NCBI GenBank assembly: GCA_048859965.1
Contig: JBLIZO010000089.1
Span: 1-43,528, forward strand
Reading direction: 5' to 3'
DNA: 43,528 bases
DNA from: Fluviibacter sp048859965
GTDB lineage: Bacteria; Pseudomonadota; Gammaproteobacteria; Burkholderiales; Rhodocyclaceae
Both the position numbers and the translations under genes were made by a program. This document shows, piece by piece, positions 34,872-42,329 of the stretch (position 1 is its first letter; each line of letters starts with the position of its first letter). Below the pieces are notes generated by a model, which saw only the letters and a program-made list of their open reading frames with translations, was not told where the DNA came from and did not search any database.

Positions 34872-35285
34872 ATGCGTAACCGTCGCAAACTCAAAAATGA
34901 AATCAACGTCGTCCCCTACATCGACGTCATGCTCGTGCTGCTGGTGATCTTCATGGTCACCGCACCGATGATGCCGACCGGCAACATTGACCTACCCACC
35001 GTCGGTACGGCAGCCACACCGCCCGCCGCCCCGATTGAGGTCAGCGTGCGTGAAGATCGCAGTCTGGCGATTGTGGATCGCGGCAGCAATGGCAAAGAGC
35101 AATCGATCACATTGAACCAGTTGACCGATCAGCTACTCACCATGCAAAAGGGCAACCCCGACACACCGGTCCTCATCGCCGGCGCCAAGAACGTGCCTTA
35201 TGAAGCTGTGCTGCAGGTAATGGATCAATTGCAGCGGGCACAGATCAAACGTGTCGGCCTCTTAGTTGCCCCCACTGGCAAATAA
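34872..35285 (+). CDS. tolR: Tol-Pal system proton-channel subunit TolR
   Basis: 137 aa, ExbD/TolR family. A single N-terminal membrane span (YIDVMLVLLVIFMVTAPMM) carries the essential Asp23 in the NVVPYIDVMLVLL signature, which is protonated during channel turnover. The rest is a periplasmic domain that dimerises and can bind peptidoglycan. It lies 12 bp after tolQ and 12 bp before tolA. Confidence 0.97.
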   Translation: MRNRRKLKNEINVVPYIDVMLVLLVIFMVTAPMMPTGNIDLPTVGTAATPPAAPIEVSVREDRSLAIVDRGSNGKEQSITLNQLTDQLLTMQKGNPDTPVLIAGAKNVPYEAVLQVMDQLQRAQIKRVGLLVAPTGK

Positions 35286-35297
35286 TCGGAGTCGACG

Positions 35298-36329
35298 TTG
35301 TCCGAATTTTTGTCGCGTCTGAAGCAGTTCTGGCAATCTCATCGCTTTGCCGGCGATGGCGCGCAGGTGCTTGATCGCGAGACCGAAGAAAAGGCACAGG
35401 AACGCAAAGCGCTGATCTACACGATCGCCATGCACCTGATCTTGCTGCTGTTCCTGATCTTCAACATCAACTGGAAAAGCAGCGAACCACAAGCCATGCA
35501 AGCGGAAATCTGGACGCCGCAGCAACTGGCGGCCGCAACGGCCGCCGCTCAACGCGAGGCGCAGACCTACGGCGACCCGACGCCGCAGCCCGAGCCACCC
35601 AAACCAGAACCGAAGCCTGAACCCAAACCCGAGCCAAAACCGGAACCGAAACCGCAGCCCAAACCACAACCAAAACCTGAACCAAAACCACAGCCCAAGC
35701 CGGAACCGGCAAAAACCCCGGTAAACCCCAAGGCCGATATCGCCATCAAACAGGACAAGAAGGCGGAAAAAGACAAACCGCAAGAGAAAACGCCTGACAA
35801 GAAGGATGCCAAGGCCAAGGACAGCAAGGAAACCAAAGATACCAAGGACGACAAGAAGAAACCGGATCCGAAGAAGAAATCCGACGATTTCCTGGAAGAG
35901 CTGAAGCGCGAGGAGCAAAAACTTGCCGCACAGAAACAACAGGCCGCACAAAAGCAGGCCGCTGACGCACGCGCGCAAAAAGAAGCCGCCATGCGCGCTC
36001 AGGCCGGCGCCGAAGCGAAAGCCACGGGCGCCGAACGTGCCCGTGGCGATGATCGTAGCTATCTGGCCAAACTGAAAACCAAAATCCGGGGCAATGTCAT
36101 TCTGCCACCGGGCCTGCAAGGCAACCCGGCCTCGGTCTTCCGTGTGACGCAGCTCCCTTCGGGGGAAGTGATTGATGTACGTCTGATGAAATCCAGCGGC
36201 AATCCGCAACTGGACGCCGCCGTCGAACGCGCCATCCGTAAATCATCACCGCTGCCGGTGCCGGAAGGCCGTTCGCCGGACCGCATTATTGACATCACCT
36301 ACCTGCCATTTGAAAAGCCATCACAGTAG
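35298..36329 (+). CDS. tolA: Tol-Pal system bridging protein TolA with a TonB-like PKPE spacer
   Basis: 343 aa, from a TTG at 35298 with GGAG 7 nt upstream. Domain I is a membrane anchor at about 39-57 (LIYTIAMHLILLLFLIF). Domain II begins with about 40 residues of Pro-Lys-Pro-Glu/Gln repeats (about 98-137), more like TonB than the helical domain II of E. coli TolA. It continues as a Lys/Ala/Glu-rich charged coil to about 240. Domain III (SYLAKLKTKIRGNVILP to the end) is the TonB/TolA C-terminal fold that contacts TolB and Pal. TolA spans the periplasm and transmits force from TolQR. The repeat DNA has a 12-bp period at about 35590-35710. Confidence 0.94.
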   Translation: MSEFLSRLKQFWQSHRFAGDGAQVLDRETEEKAQERKALIYTIAMHLILLLFLIFNINWKSSEPQAMQAEIWTPQQLAAATAAAQREAQTYGDPTPQPEPPKPEPKPEPKPEPKPEPKPQPKPQPKPEPKPQPKPEPAKTPVNPKADIAIKQDKKAEKDKPQEKTPDKKDAKAKDSKETKDTKDDKKKPDPKKKSDDFLEELKREEQKLAAQKQQAAQKQAADARAQKEAAMRAQAGAEAKATGAERARGDDRSYLAKLKTKIRGNVILPPGLQGNPASVFRVTQLPSGEVIDVRLMKSSGNPQLDAAVERAIRKSSPLPVPEGRSPDRIIDITYLPFEKPSQ

Positions 36330-36334
36330 GGTTC

Positions 36335-37639
36335 ATGAGTAGCGCTTCGGCTGAAACCTCCGCATCGACGAATCCGTCGTCACAGCATATCCGACTGGCG
36401 GGCGCCACCGCACTAGGCGTCGGCGGCATGATGGGTGCCGGCCTCTTTTCTCTTTTGGGGCTGGCCAGCCAGCATGCGGGTAATCAGATCGCTACGGCTT
36501 TTCTGCTGGGCGCCTTTGCCGCCGCCTTCTCCATCTACTCCTATGCACGTCTGGGCGCCGCCTTTCCGGGCAGCGGTGGCCCGGCGAATTTCACGGTCGC
36601 CGGTTATGGCCCGGGCTGGCTGTCGGGTAGCCTCAATGTCTTTCAATATCTGGCGTATCTCGTCGCGGCGGCGCTCTACGCCGCCGCCTTTGCTGAATAC
36701 GTCAACGCTCTGACTGCCGGTGCACTGCCCACCTGGGCTTTGCGCCTGTGCGCAGTCGCCGTCGTACTGGTCTTCAGTCTGATCAACCTGCTCGGCGCTC
36801 AAGCTGTCGGCCGTGCTGCATCGGTGGCCATGGGCTTAACGATGCTCGCACTCATCGCTTTTTGCTTCGCGGGGATGCCGGAGATTGAGACGTCACGCCT
36901 GACGCGACCGACCGACGACTGGGACAACATCCTGGTCGCTGCCGGTATCCTGTACGTCAATTACCAGGGCTTTGGCGTAGTCACCAACGCATCGGGCGCC
37001 ATGAAAAACCCCGGCAAAGAGCTGCCCCGATCGATGTTTTTAGCATTGAGTATCGTCACATTGCTGTATTTTGTTGTGTCCATAGTGGTGGTCGGAATCT
37101 GGCCAATCGCAACGATTGAAGGCGATAGTGGTCACGTCCTCGCGAGCATCGCCCAGGCTATCTGGGGTGCGCCCGGGCTCGTGCTGATCAGCGCGGCCGC
37201 CATGCTGGCGACTGCCGCAGCCGTCAACGCCACCATTTTCGCGGCAGCCCATATCGCCCGCGATACCGCCAGCCAAGGCACCTTGCCTGCTTACCTGGCG
37301 CAGATGCGCAGAGGCGTCCCCAGCGCCTTGCTTTTTTCAGCGATACTGGTCGCCATCATGGTACTCACTTTGCCGCTGACCGTTATCGGGCAAATGGCGA
37401 GTCTGGCTTTTCTGCTCGTCTATTCACTGGTGACCATCGGCCACTGGCGCATCGTGAACAAAACAGGCGCGCGACGCATCATTCTGGCGATAGCGATCAG
37501 CGTCAATCTGGTTCTTTTTACCCTGTTGTTTCGCAGCGCCTGGTATCAATCCCCGCTCAGCGCCTACGCACTGATCGCACTGCTACTCGGTGCGATGCTG
37601 ATCGCAATCGGTTCACGCCGTAGCTCAGGCACGGCATGA
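36335..37639 (+). CDS. APC-superfamily amino-acid permease
   Basis: 434 aa with about 12 hydrophobic segments. The APC opening motif is in ATALGVGGMMGAGLFSLLG (helix 1, with the unwound GxGxxxGxG-like loop). Conserved FPGSGGPANFTVAGYGPGWL follows helix 2, and NYQGFGVVTNASGAMKNPGKELPRS is the helix 6 region. The substrate is probably an amino acid or amine, not further resolvable. It begins 5 bp after tolA and ends 47 bp before tolB, so it interrupts the tol cluster. Base composition looks like its neighbours, which argues against very recent acquisition. Confidence 0.88.
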   Translation: MSSASAETSASTNPSSQHIRLAGATALGVGGMMGAGLFSLLGLASQHAGNQIATAFLLGAFAAAFSIYSYARLGAAFPGSGGPANFTVAGYGPGWLSGSLNVFQYLAYLVAAALYAAAFAEYVNALTAGALPTWALRLCAVAVVLVFSLINLLGAQAVGRAASVAMGLTMLALIAFCFAGMPEIETSRLTRPTDDWDNILVAAGILYVNYQGFGVVTNASGAMKNPGKELPRSMFLALSIVTLLYFVVSIVVVGIWPIATIEGDSGHVLASIAQAIWGAPGLVLISAAAMLATAAAVNATIFAAAHIARDTASQGTLPAYLAQMRRGVPSALLFSAILVAIMVLTLPLTVIGQMASLAFLLVYSLVTIGHWRIVNKTGARRIILAIAISVNLVLFTLLFRSAWYQSPLSAYALIALLLGAMLIAIGSRRSSGTA

Positions 37640-37674
37640 ACCGATGTTTCAGATTTCCTTAAGATAACGATCGC

Positions 37675-37680
37675 TATAAT
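37675..37680 (+). promoter_or_regulatory. Putative -10 element of tolB, placed for a leaderless mRNA
   Basis: A perfect TATAAT ends 6 nt before the tolB ATG, so the first transcribed base would be the A of the start codon. There is no convincing -35 and no Shine-Dalgarno sequence before this ATG. Confidence 0.4.
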
Positions 37681-37686
37681 CACACC

Positions 37687-38964
37687 ATGATTCGACATTT
37701 TCATCTGCTCATCAGTGTTGTTTCCCTGTTTTTCTGGAGTACGGCTCATGCCCAGCTCAATATCGAAGTCGTTGGCGCCGGGGTGCAACGCATTGCCGTC
37801 GCCATACCCAACTTCGGTGGCGACGAAGCACTGGGTCGCGAGATTGCGGCAACGGTTCGCAATGACCTGACGGGAACCGGGCTGTTCCGGATCGTCAACA
37901 CCGAGGCTCTGGTTGCCGATGAGAACAGTGCCGTGGACTTTGCCGCCTGGCGCACACGCGGTGCCGATGCATTGGCCACTGCAACGGCTACCAAACCAGG
38001 TGGTCAGATTGAAGTACGCGTTCGCGTCGCCGACATCGTCAAACGCGGCTCGCTGGGCAACACCGTTATCACCGTCCCCGGCAACAACGCCCGCCTCGCC
38101 GGGCACAAAGTCGCCGATTTCATTTATCTGAAATTGACTGGTCAGCCCGGTTACTTCTCGTCGCGCATTGCCTACGTGCTGAAGCAAGGCAACGGCAACA
38201 ACGCCCAGTACCAGTTGATTGTTGCCGATGCTGATGGACAAAATCCGGTGGCCGTACTGAAGGACAAACAACCGATCATTTCGCCGGCCTGGTCGCCCGA
38301 CGGCACGAAACTCGCTTACGTCTCTTTCGGAAAGAGCAAACCGGTGATTTACGAGCAAACGCTTAAAACCGGGCAACAGCGCATTATCGCCAATTTCCGT
38401 GGCTCCAACTCGGCACCGGCCTACGCGCCAGATGGTAGCCGACTGGTGGTTGCACTATCACGCGAAGGCGGCACGCAGCTCTACAGCATCAACCTCGCCA
38501 CGCTGCAATCCACCCGCATCACCAACACCTCCGGCATCGATACCGAACCGGCTTTTTCGCCAGATGGTCAGTGGCTGTATTTCACCTCCGACCGTGGCGG
38601 TAGCCCGCAAATTTATCGCATGCCTGCCAACGGCGGCAGCGCGCAGCGCGTCAGCTTCGACGGCAATTACAACGTCACGGCACGCCCCTCACCGGATGGC
38701 CGCACGCTGGCCTTTATCACCCGACGCGATGGCGCTTTCCGCGTCGCCACCATGGACCTGGCAACCCGTCAGGTCACCGTGCTGACCGATTCGCAACGCG
38801 ATGAATCCCCGACCTTCGCGCCCAATGGTCAGATGATTCTCTATGCCACCATCCTGGGCGGCCGCGGTGTGCTGGCCGCCGTTTCGGCCGACGGTCAGAT
38901 TCGCCAGAAGCTGTCCGCAGTCAACGGTGACGCCCGCGAACCCGCCTGGGGCCCTAACCGCTAA
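37687..38964 (+). CDS. tolB: Tol-Pal system periplasmic beta-propeller protein TolB
   Basis: 425 aa. The signal peptide MIRHFHLLISVVSLFFWSTAHA is cleaved before QLNIEVVGAG. An N-terminal alpha/beta domain is followed by a six-bladed propeller whose blades repeat SPDG-type loops (AWSPDGTKLAYVS, AYAPDGSRL, AFSPDGQWLYF, RPSPDGRTLAF, TFAPNGQMILY). TolB binds Pal and the TolA C-terminus. The start is dictated by the signal peptide, although no Shine-Dalgarno sequence precedes it. It is separated from tolA by a permease gene and from pal by 91 bp. Confidence 0.97.
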   Translation: MIRHFHLLISVVSLFFWSTAHAQLNIEVVGAGVQRIAVAIPNFGGDEALGREIAATVRNDLTGTGLFRIVNTEALVADENSAVDFAAWRTRGADALATATATKPGGQIEVRVRVADIVKRGSLGNTVITVPGNNARLAGHKVADFIYLKLTGQPGYFSSRIAYVLKQGNGNNAQYQLIVADADGQNPVAVLKDKQPIISPAWSPDGTKLAYVSFGKSKPVIYEQTLKTGQQRIIANFRGSNSAPAYAPDGSRLVVALSREGGTQLYSINLATLQSTRITNTSGIDTEPAFSPDGQWLYFTSDRGGSPQIYRMPANGGSAQRVSFDGNYNVTARPSPDGRTLAFITRRDGAFRVATMDLATRQVTVLTDSQRDESPTFAPNGQMILYATILGGRGVLAAVSADGQIRQKLSAVNGDAREPAWGPNR

Positions 38965-39055
38965 ACCGTAGATCTGCTGAGAACGGCACAAAAAATGCTT
39001 CTGTCTCAATAGCTTGATCGCTTACAATTCTGAAAACCCCCTGGAGCTTGCCCTC

Positions 39056-39583
39056 ATGAAAACCATTTCCCGCAAAACCTTCCTGCGCACCCTGCTGCCC
39101 GCGCTGGCTGTCTCGCTGCTGGCCGCCTGTAGCTCAACGCCAGACAACAGTTCTGATCTCGCCACCGTAGACGCCACCGGCACCTCAGGGGTGCCGAAGC
39201 TCTCAGCCGCCGCAATGGCCAAGCTGCGCGATCCGAACAGCCCGCTGTCGAAGCGCAGCGTATTCTTCGGCTTCGACCAGTACGATGTCCAGGCGGAGTA
39301 CAAAAACCTGTTGCAGGCACACGCCCGGTTCATCGCCTCGGAACCGAACGCCCGTGTTCTCATCCAGGGCAACACCGATGACCGCGGTAGTCGTGAATAC
39401 AACCTGGCACTGGGTCAACGCCGTGCCGATGCGGTCAAGAAACAGCTTGTCCTGATGGGCGCGCCGGAATCGCAAATCGAAGCAGTCAGCCTCGGCAAAG
39501 AAAAACCAAGAGCTCTGGGCGACAACGAAGCGGCCTGGGCTGAAAACCGCCGTGCCGACATGCTCTATAACGGCGAGTATTGA
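39056..39583 (+). CDS. pal: Peptidoglycan-associated lipoprotein Pal
   Basis: 175 aa. I start at ATG 39056 because the lipoprotein signal begins MKTISRKTF and ends LAAC, giving lipidated Cys25. The longer frame from 39014 adds 14 residues in front of the signal. The OmpA-like domain binds diaminopimelate in peptidoglycan: FFGFDQYDV, then GNTDDRGSREYNLALGQRRA. Pal anchors the outer membrane to the wall and is released or moved by TolB. The 91-bp gap from tolB contains TACAAT at 39023-39028, a possible -10, with a weak -35. It overlaps cpoB by 1 bp. Confidence 0.97.
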   Translation: MKTISRKTFLRTLLPALAVSLLAACSSTPDNSSDLATVDATGTSGVPKLSAAAMAKLRDPNSPLSKRSVFFGFDQYDVQAEYKNLLQAHARFIASEPNARVLIQGNTDDRGSREYNLALGQRRADAVKKQLVLMGAPESQIEAVSLGKEKPRALGDNEAAWAENRRADMLYNGEY

Positions 39584-40374
39584 TGGCCCCGCTGATGACC
39601 CAACGCTTCAGCCTGCCGGCGGCGTTGATCGCCGCCGGTGTCCTTTGTGCCGCACCTTCGGCCCATGCCGGTCTGTTTGACGACGATGTCGCCCGCAAAC
39701 AGATTGCCGATCTGCAAAAATCGACCAGTCAGACGCTGATCGAGCAGAATCGCCTCGCCGAGCAGATGAGCCGCGAAGTTGCCGAACTGCGCGGCCAGAT
39801 CGAAGTATTGACCAACAGCGTCAACGATCTGGAGAAACGTCAGAAGGATCTGTACCTCGATCTCGACAATCGTCTACAGGCCCTGGAAGCCGGTAAAGGC
39901 AAAAAAGCCGCTGCACCCGCAGCCATGACCGAAGCGGCCAAACCAACCGACAAGACGGAATTGAAAGCGGACGCCAAAGTCGACAACAAACCAGCAGACG
40001 ACCCTGCCGTCACGCTGAAAGCCTACGAAAGCGCCCTGGCGCTCTTCAAGGCCGGCAAATTCAAGGAAGCCGCCGTCGCGTTCGACAAGTTCGTTAAAAC
40101 CTACCCGGACAGCGACAAATCACCCGATGCGCAGTTCTGGCTGGGCAATAGTTACGACATGCTGGGCGACTGCAAGCAAGTGATCAGTTCGCAACAGAAA
40201 CTGCTGACCAAATGGCCCAAAAACAGCCGCGCGCCAGATGCTATGGCTAAAATCGCCAACTGCCAGGCTGATCTGGGCCAGAAAGCCGACTCGCAAAAAA
40301 CGCTCAAGGATCTGGTCAGCAGATACCCGGACTCCAAAGCGGCCAGCGCCGCCAAGCAGCAACTGAAGAAGTAA
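39583..40374 (+). CDS. cpoB: Cell-division coordinator CpoB (YbgF)
   Basis: 263 aa from ATG 39583, which overlaps the pal TGA; an in-frame TTG one codon earlier is ignored. A signal peptide ends near PSAHA. A trimerising coiled coil follows (LQKSTSQTLIEQNRLAEQMS... to about 105). After a charged linker come three TPR units in the C-terminal half (YESALALFKAGKFKEAAVAF, FWLGNSYDMLGDCKQ, ANCQADLGQKADSQ). CpoB coordinates PBP1B activity with Tol-driven constriction in E. coli. Confidence 0.95.
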   Translation: MAPLMTQRFSLPAALIAAGVLCAAPSAHAGLFDDDVARKQIADLQKSTSQTLIEQNRLAEQMSREVAELRGQIEVLTNSVNDLEKRQKDLYLDLDNRLQALEAGKGKKAAAPAAMTEAAKPTDKTELKADAKVDNKPADDPAVTLKAYESALALFKAGKFKEAAVAFDKFVKTYPDSDKSPDAQFWLGNSYDMLGDCKQVISSQQKLLTKWPKNSRAPDAMAKIANCQADLGQKADSQKTLKDLVSRYPDSKAASAAKQQLKK

Positions 40375-40380
40375 GGCGCC

Positions 40381-41049
40381 ATGACGGAAGCACACAGTGC
40401 GGACCGTGAAACAACGGTTCGCCTGAGCGAAATTTTCTTCTCATTACAGGGCGAGGCCGCACGTTCGGGCATCCCCACTGTTTTCATCCGCTTGACGGGG
40501 TGCCCGCTGCGCTGCACCTGGTGCGACACCGAATATGCCTTTACCGGCGGCACCACCACACCCATCCGTACCATTCTCGCTGAGGTCGCCCGATACCCGA
40601 CCCGCCATGTCTGCGTGACGGGTGGCGAACCGCTGGCCCAGAGGCCCTGCCTCACGCTGCTGACGGCACTCTGCGACGCCGGTTACGACGTTTGCCTCGA
40701 AACGGCGGGTGCACTGGATATTGCGCCGGTTGACCCGCGTGTCTCACGCATCATGGATCTGAAGGCACCCGACTCCGGCGAATCCGGCAAAAACCTGCTG
40801 GGCAATATTGCGCACTTACGCGCCACAGACGAAGTCAAAATCGTCATCGCCAGCCGCGCCGATTTCGACTGGGCCTGCGAGATGATCGCCGCCTACCAGC
40901 TCACGGCGCGCTGTGACGTGGTGCTCTCGCCGGTTGCCAGCCAGCAGAACCCGACCGAGCTTGCCGAATGGATACTGGCGGCCGGCCTCCGCGTCCGCTT
41001 TCAACTTCAGCTACACAAACTGCTCTGGGAGGATGCCCGTGGCAAGTAA
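40381..41049 (+). CDS. queE: 7-carboxy-7-deazaguanine synthase
   Basis: Radical SAM enzyme converting 6-carboxytetrahydropterin to CDG in queuosine synthesis. 222 aa. The cluster motif is CPLRCTWC (CxxxCxxC) after SEIFFSLQGEAARSGIPTVFIRL. The TGGEP segment (VTGGEPLAQ) is the SAM-binding GGE motif. It begins 7 bp after the cpoB stop and overlaps queC by 11 bp. Confidence 0.96.
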   Translation: MTEAHSADRETTVRLSEIFFSLQGEAARSGIPTVFIRLTGCPLRCTWCDTEYAFTGGTTTPIRTILAEVARYPTRHVCVTGGEPLAQRPCLTLLTALCDAGYDVCLETAGALDIAPVDPRVSRIMDLKAPDSGESGKNLLGNIAHLRATDEVKIVIASRADFDWACEMIAAYQLTARCDVVLSPVASQQNPTELAEWILAAGLRVRFQLQLHKLLWEDARGK

Positions 41050-41746
41050 TCACACCGCCCCGCCCGGCGCCGTCGTTTTGCTCTCGGGCGGCCTGGATTC
41101 CGCCACCGTACTCGCCATCGCCCATCGCCAAGGCTATGAATGCCATGCCATCGCGTTTGACTACGGCCAGCGTCACCGCGCCGAACTCGATGCATCGCTA
41201 CAGCAAGCCAAAGCACTCGGTGCCAAAACCCATCGGGTCGTACATGTCGACATGAACCAGTTTGGCGGCTCGGCGCTCACAGACTTTGCCATCGACGTAC
41301 CCGAAGCCAACAGCCAAACCGGCATTCCATCCACCTACGTACCGGCGCGCAATACCGTGATGCTCTCGCTGGCGCTGGCGCTGGCGGAAACCCTGAATAG
41401 CCGTGACATCTTTCTGGGCGTTAACGCCGTCGATTATTCCGGTTACCCGGACTGCCGCCCGGAATATATCGCCGCCTTTGAACACCTGGCCAACCTGGCC
41501 ACCAAAGCCGGCGCCGAAGGTGCCCGCTTCCATATCCACGCACCGCTCATCGAACTCAGCAAAGCCGACATCATTCGCCGGGGAATCGAGCTCGGCGTGG
41601 ACTATAGCCTCACCGTCTCCTGCTACCAGGCCAGCCCCGAAGGTGAGGCCTGCGGCCATTGCGATTCCTGCGCCCTGCGCGCCGCAGGGTTTGCTGCCGC
41701 AGGTGTGCCGGACCCCACCCGATACCGGCAAAACAGCCTGACTTGA
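41039..41746 (+). CDS. queC: 7-cyano-7-deazaguanine synthase
   Basis: ATP-dependent conversion of CDG to preQ0. The start is GTG 41039, which has GGGAGG 6 nt upstream. The ATG at 41033 is too close to the Shine-Dalgarno sequence, and the longer frame lies inside queE. 235 aa. The PP-loop SGGLDSAT is at the N-terminus. Four zinc cysteines occur in SCYQASPEGEACGHCDSCALR. VPARNTVMLSLALALAE is also conserved. With queE and gluQ in the window the host evidently makes and further modifies queuosine. Confidence 0.96.
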   Translation: MASNHTAPPGAVVLLSGGLDSATVLAIAHRQGYECHAIAFDYGQRHRAELDASLQQAKALGAKTHRVVHVDMNQFGGSALTDFAIDVPEANSQTGIPSTYVPARNTVMLSLALALAETLNSRDIFLGVNAVDYSGYPDCRPEYIAAFEHLANLATKAGAEGARFHIHAPLIELSKADIIRRGIELGVDYSLTVSCYQASPEGEACGHCDSCALRAAGFAAAGVPDPTRYRQNSLT

Positions 41747-41772
41747 CGGCACCCCATCAAAAACGCTAAAAT
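41743..41772 (+). promoter_or_regulatory. Promoter of the tRNA-Lys genes
   Basis: TTGACG at 41743-41748 and TAAAAT at 41767-41772 are separated by 18 bp and lie 23 bp upstream of the first tRNA. The -35 overlaps the queC stop codon. Confidence 0.65.
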
Positions 41773-41795
41773 TTCGCCTCTTTGCAGTGCCCTGG

Positions 41796-41871
41796 GGGTC
41801 GGTAGCTCAGCCGGTAGAGCAGCGGACTTTTAATCCGTTGGTCGTGGGTTCGAATCCCACCCAACCCACCA
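41796..41871 (+). tRNA. tRNA-Lys (anticodon UUU)
   Basis: A 76-nt cloverleaf with encoded CCA; anticodon loop CTTTTAA and T arm GTGGG-TTCGAAT-CCCAC. The acceptor stem GGGTCGG pairs with CCAACCC except for a C-A mismatch at the fifth pair (C5, A68). A single G-to-A change from CCGACCC would explain it. Confidence 0.95.
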
Positions 41872-41883
41872 GATTGCTTCGGC

Positions 41884-41889
41884 TATAAT
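41884..41889 (+). promoter_or_regulatory. Possible separate -10 for the second tRNA-Lys
   Basis: A perfect TATAAT ends 12 bp before the second tRNA. The -35 position would fall inside the first tRNA, with no good match, so independent transcription is uncertain. Confidence 0.35.
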
Positions 41890-41901
41890 GCCCAGCGTGC
41901 C

Positions 41902-41977
41902 GGGTCGTTAGCTCAGTTGGTAGAGCAGCGGACTCTTAATCCGTAGGTCGAGTGTTCGAGTCACTCACGACCCACCA
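41902..41977 (+). tRNA. tRNA-Lys (anticodon CUU)
   Basis: A 76-nt cloverleaf with encoded CCA; acceptor GGGTCGT/ACGACCC fully paired, anticodon loop CTCTTAA giving CTT, and T arm GAGTG-TTCGAGT-CACTC. It is very similar to the preceding tRNA-Lys, suggesting tandem duplication followed by anticodon change. Many bacteria manage with UUU alone. Confidence 0.95.
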
Positions 41978-42012
41978 CTTCCTTACTTGGGGTGGCTTCG
42001 GCAAAAACATCT

Positions 42013-42035
42013 AACCGCCCACGAGGCGGTTTTTT
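42013..42035 (+). terminator. Terminator after the tRNA-Lys pair
   Basis: AACCGCC-CACGA-GGCGGTT runs directly into a T-tract (six T residues from 42030). It may also stop transcription arriving from the HNH-like ORF on the other strand. Confidence 0.88.
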
Positions 42036-42047
42036 GTTGTCTGAAAC

Positions 42048-42326
42048 TTAGCCCATCTTCCCGCCCTGGCTCATTCCCGGCGTAACCATGTCATGCCATT
42101 TCTTATGGCATGTTGGGCATAAGTACGACTTGGGCCATTTTTCAGCCTCATCGGAAAAAATGTAGAACGGAGCCCAATGATGGTTTTCTGCACCGTCCGC
42201 GCCACAAACTACACACTTATGCCTTGGCCACCTAGGCTCAATTTCTTCTACATCAATCTCTAGTGCTGCAACCAACCTCTTGGGCACAAAGTGAGTCGTG
42301 CGATGCCCACATGAACAGACATACAA
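42048..42326 (-). CDS. HNH-like zinc-binding protein, possibly truncated at the 5' end by IS30
   Basis: 92 residues with three Cys/His clusters: CSCGH near the start, CVVCGADGAENHHWAP in the middle and CPTCHKKWH near the end. The ENHHWAP...CPTCHKKWH arrangement resembles HNH-type folds found in small proteins of phages and mobile regions. The only start is a TTG at 42326, just in front of the first cysteine pair. The frame is in phase with the transposase stop codon (42345-42347) and open back to it, reading HPWQHLYVCSCG. Part of the original N-terminus may therefore have been replaced by the IS end. GC content is visibly lower than in the rest of the window. Nuclease activity is not demonstrated by sequence. 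Confidence 0.55.
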   Translation of the reverse strand: MYVCSCGHRTTHFVPKRLVAALEIDVEEIEPRWPRHKCVVCGADGAENHHWAPFYIFSDEAEKWPKSYLCPTCHKKWHDMVTPGMSQGGKMG

Positions 42327-42329
42327 ATG

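Noticed and set aside
35590..35710. Tandem 12-bp repeats as a CRISPR or iteron array
   Set aside because: The period is that of a Pro-Lys-Pro-Glu coding repeat in frame within tolA, with no spacers.
35262..36209. 315-codon Phe/Leu/Arg-rich frame antisense to tolA
   Set aside because: It arises from the PKPE and Lys/Ala repeats of tolA read on the other strand; the apparent membrane segments are an artefact of that composition.
42092..42112. Perfect 8-bp hairpin CATGCCAT-N5-ATGGCATG
   Set aside because: It falls within the coding sequence for the CPTCHKKWH motif and has no T-tract; most likely a by-product of codon content.
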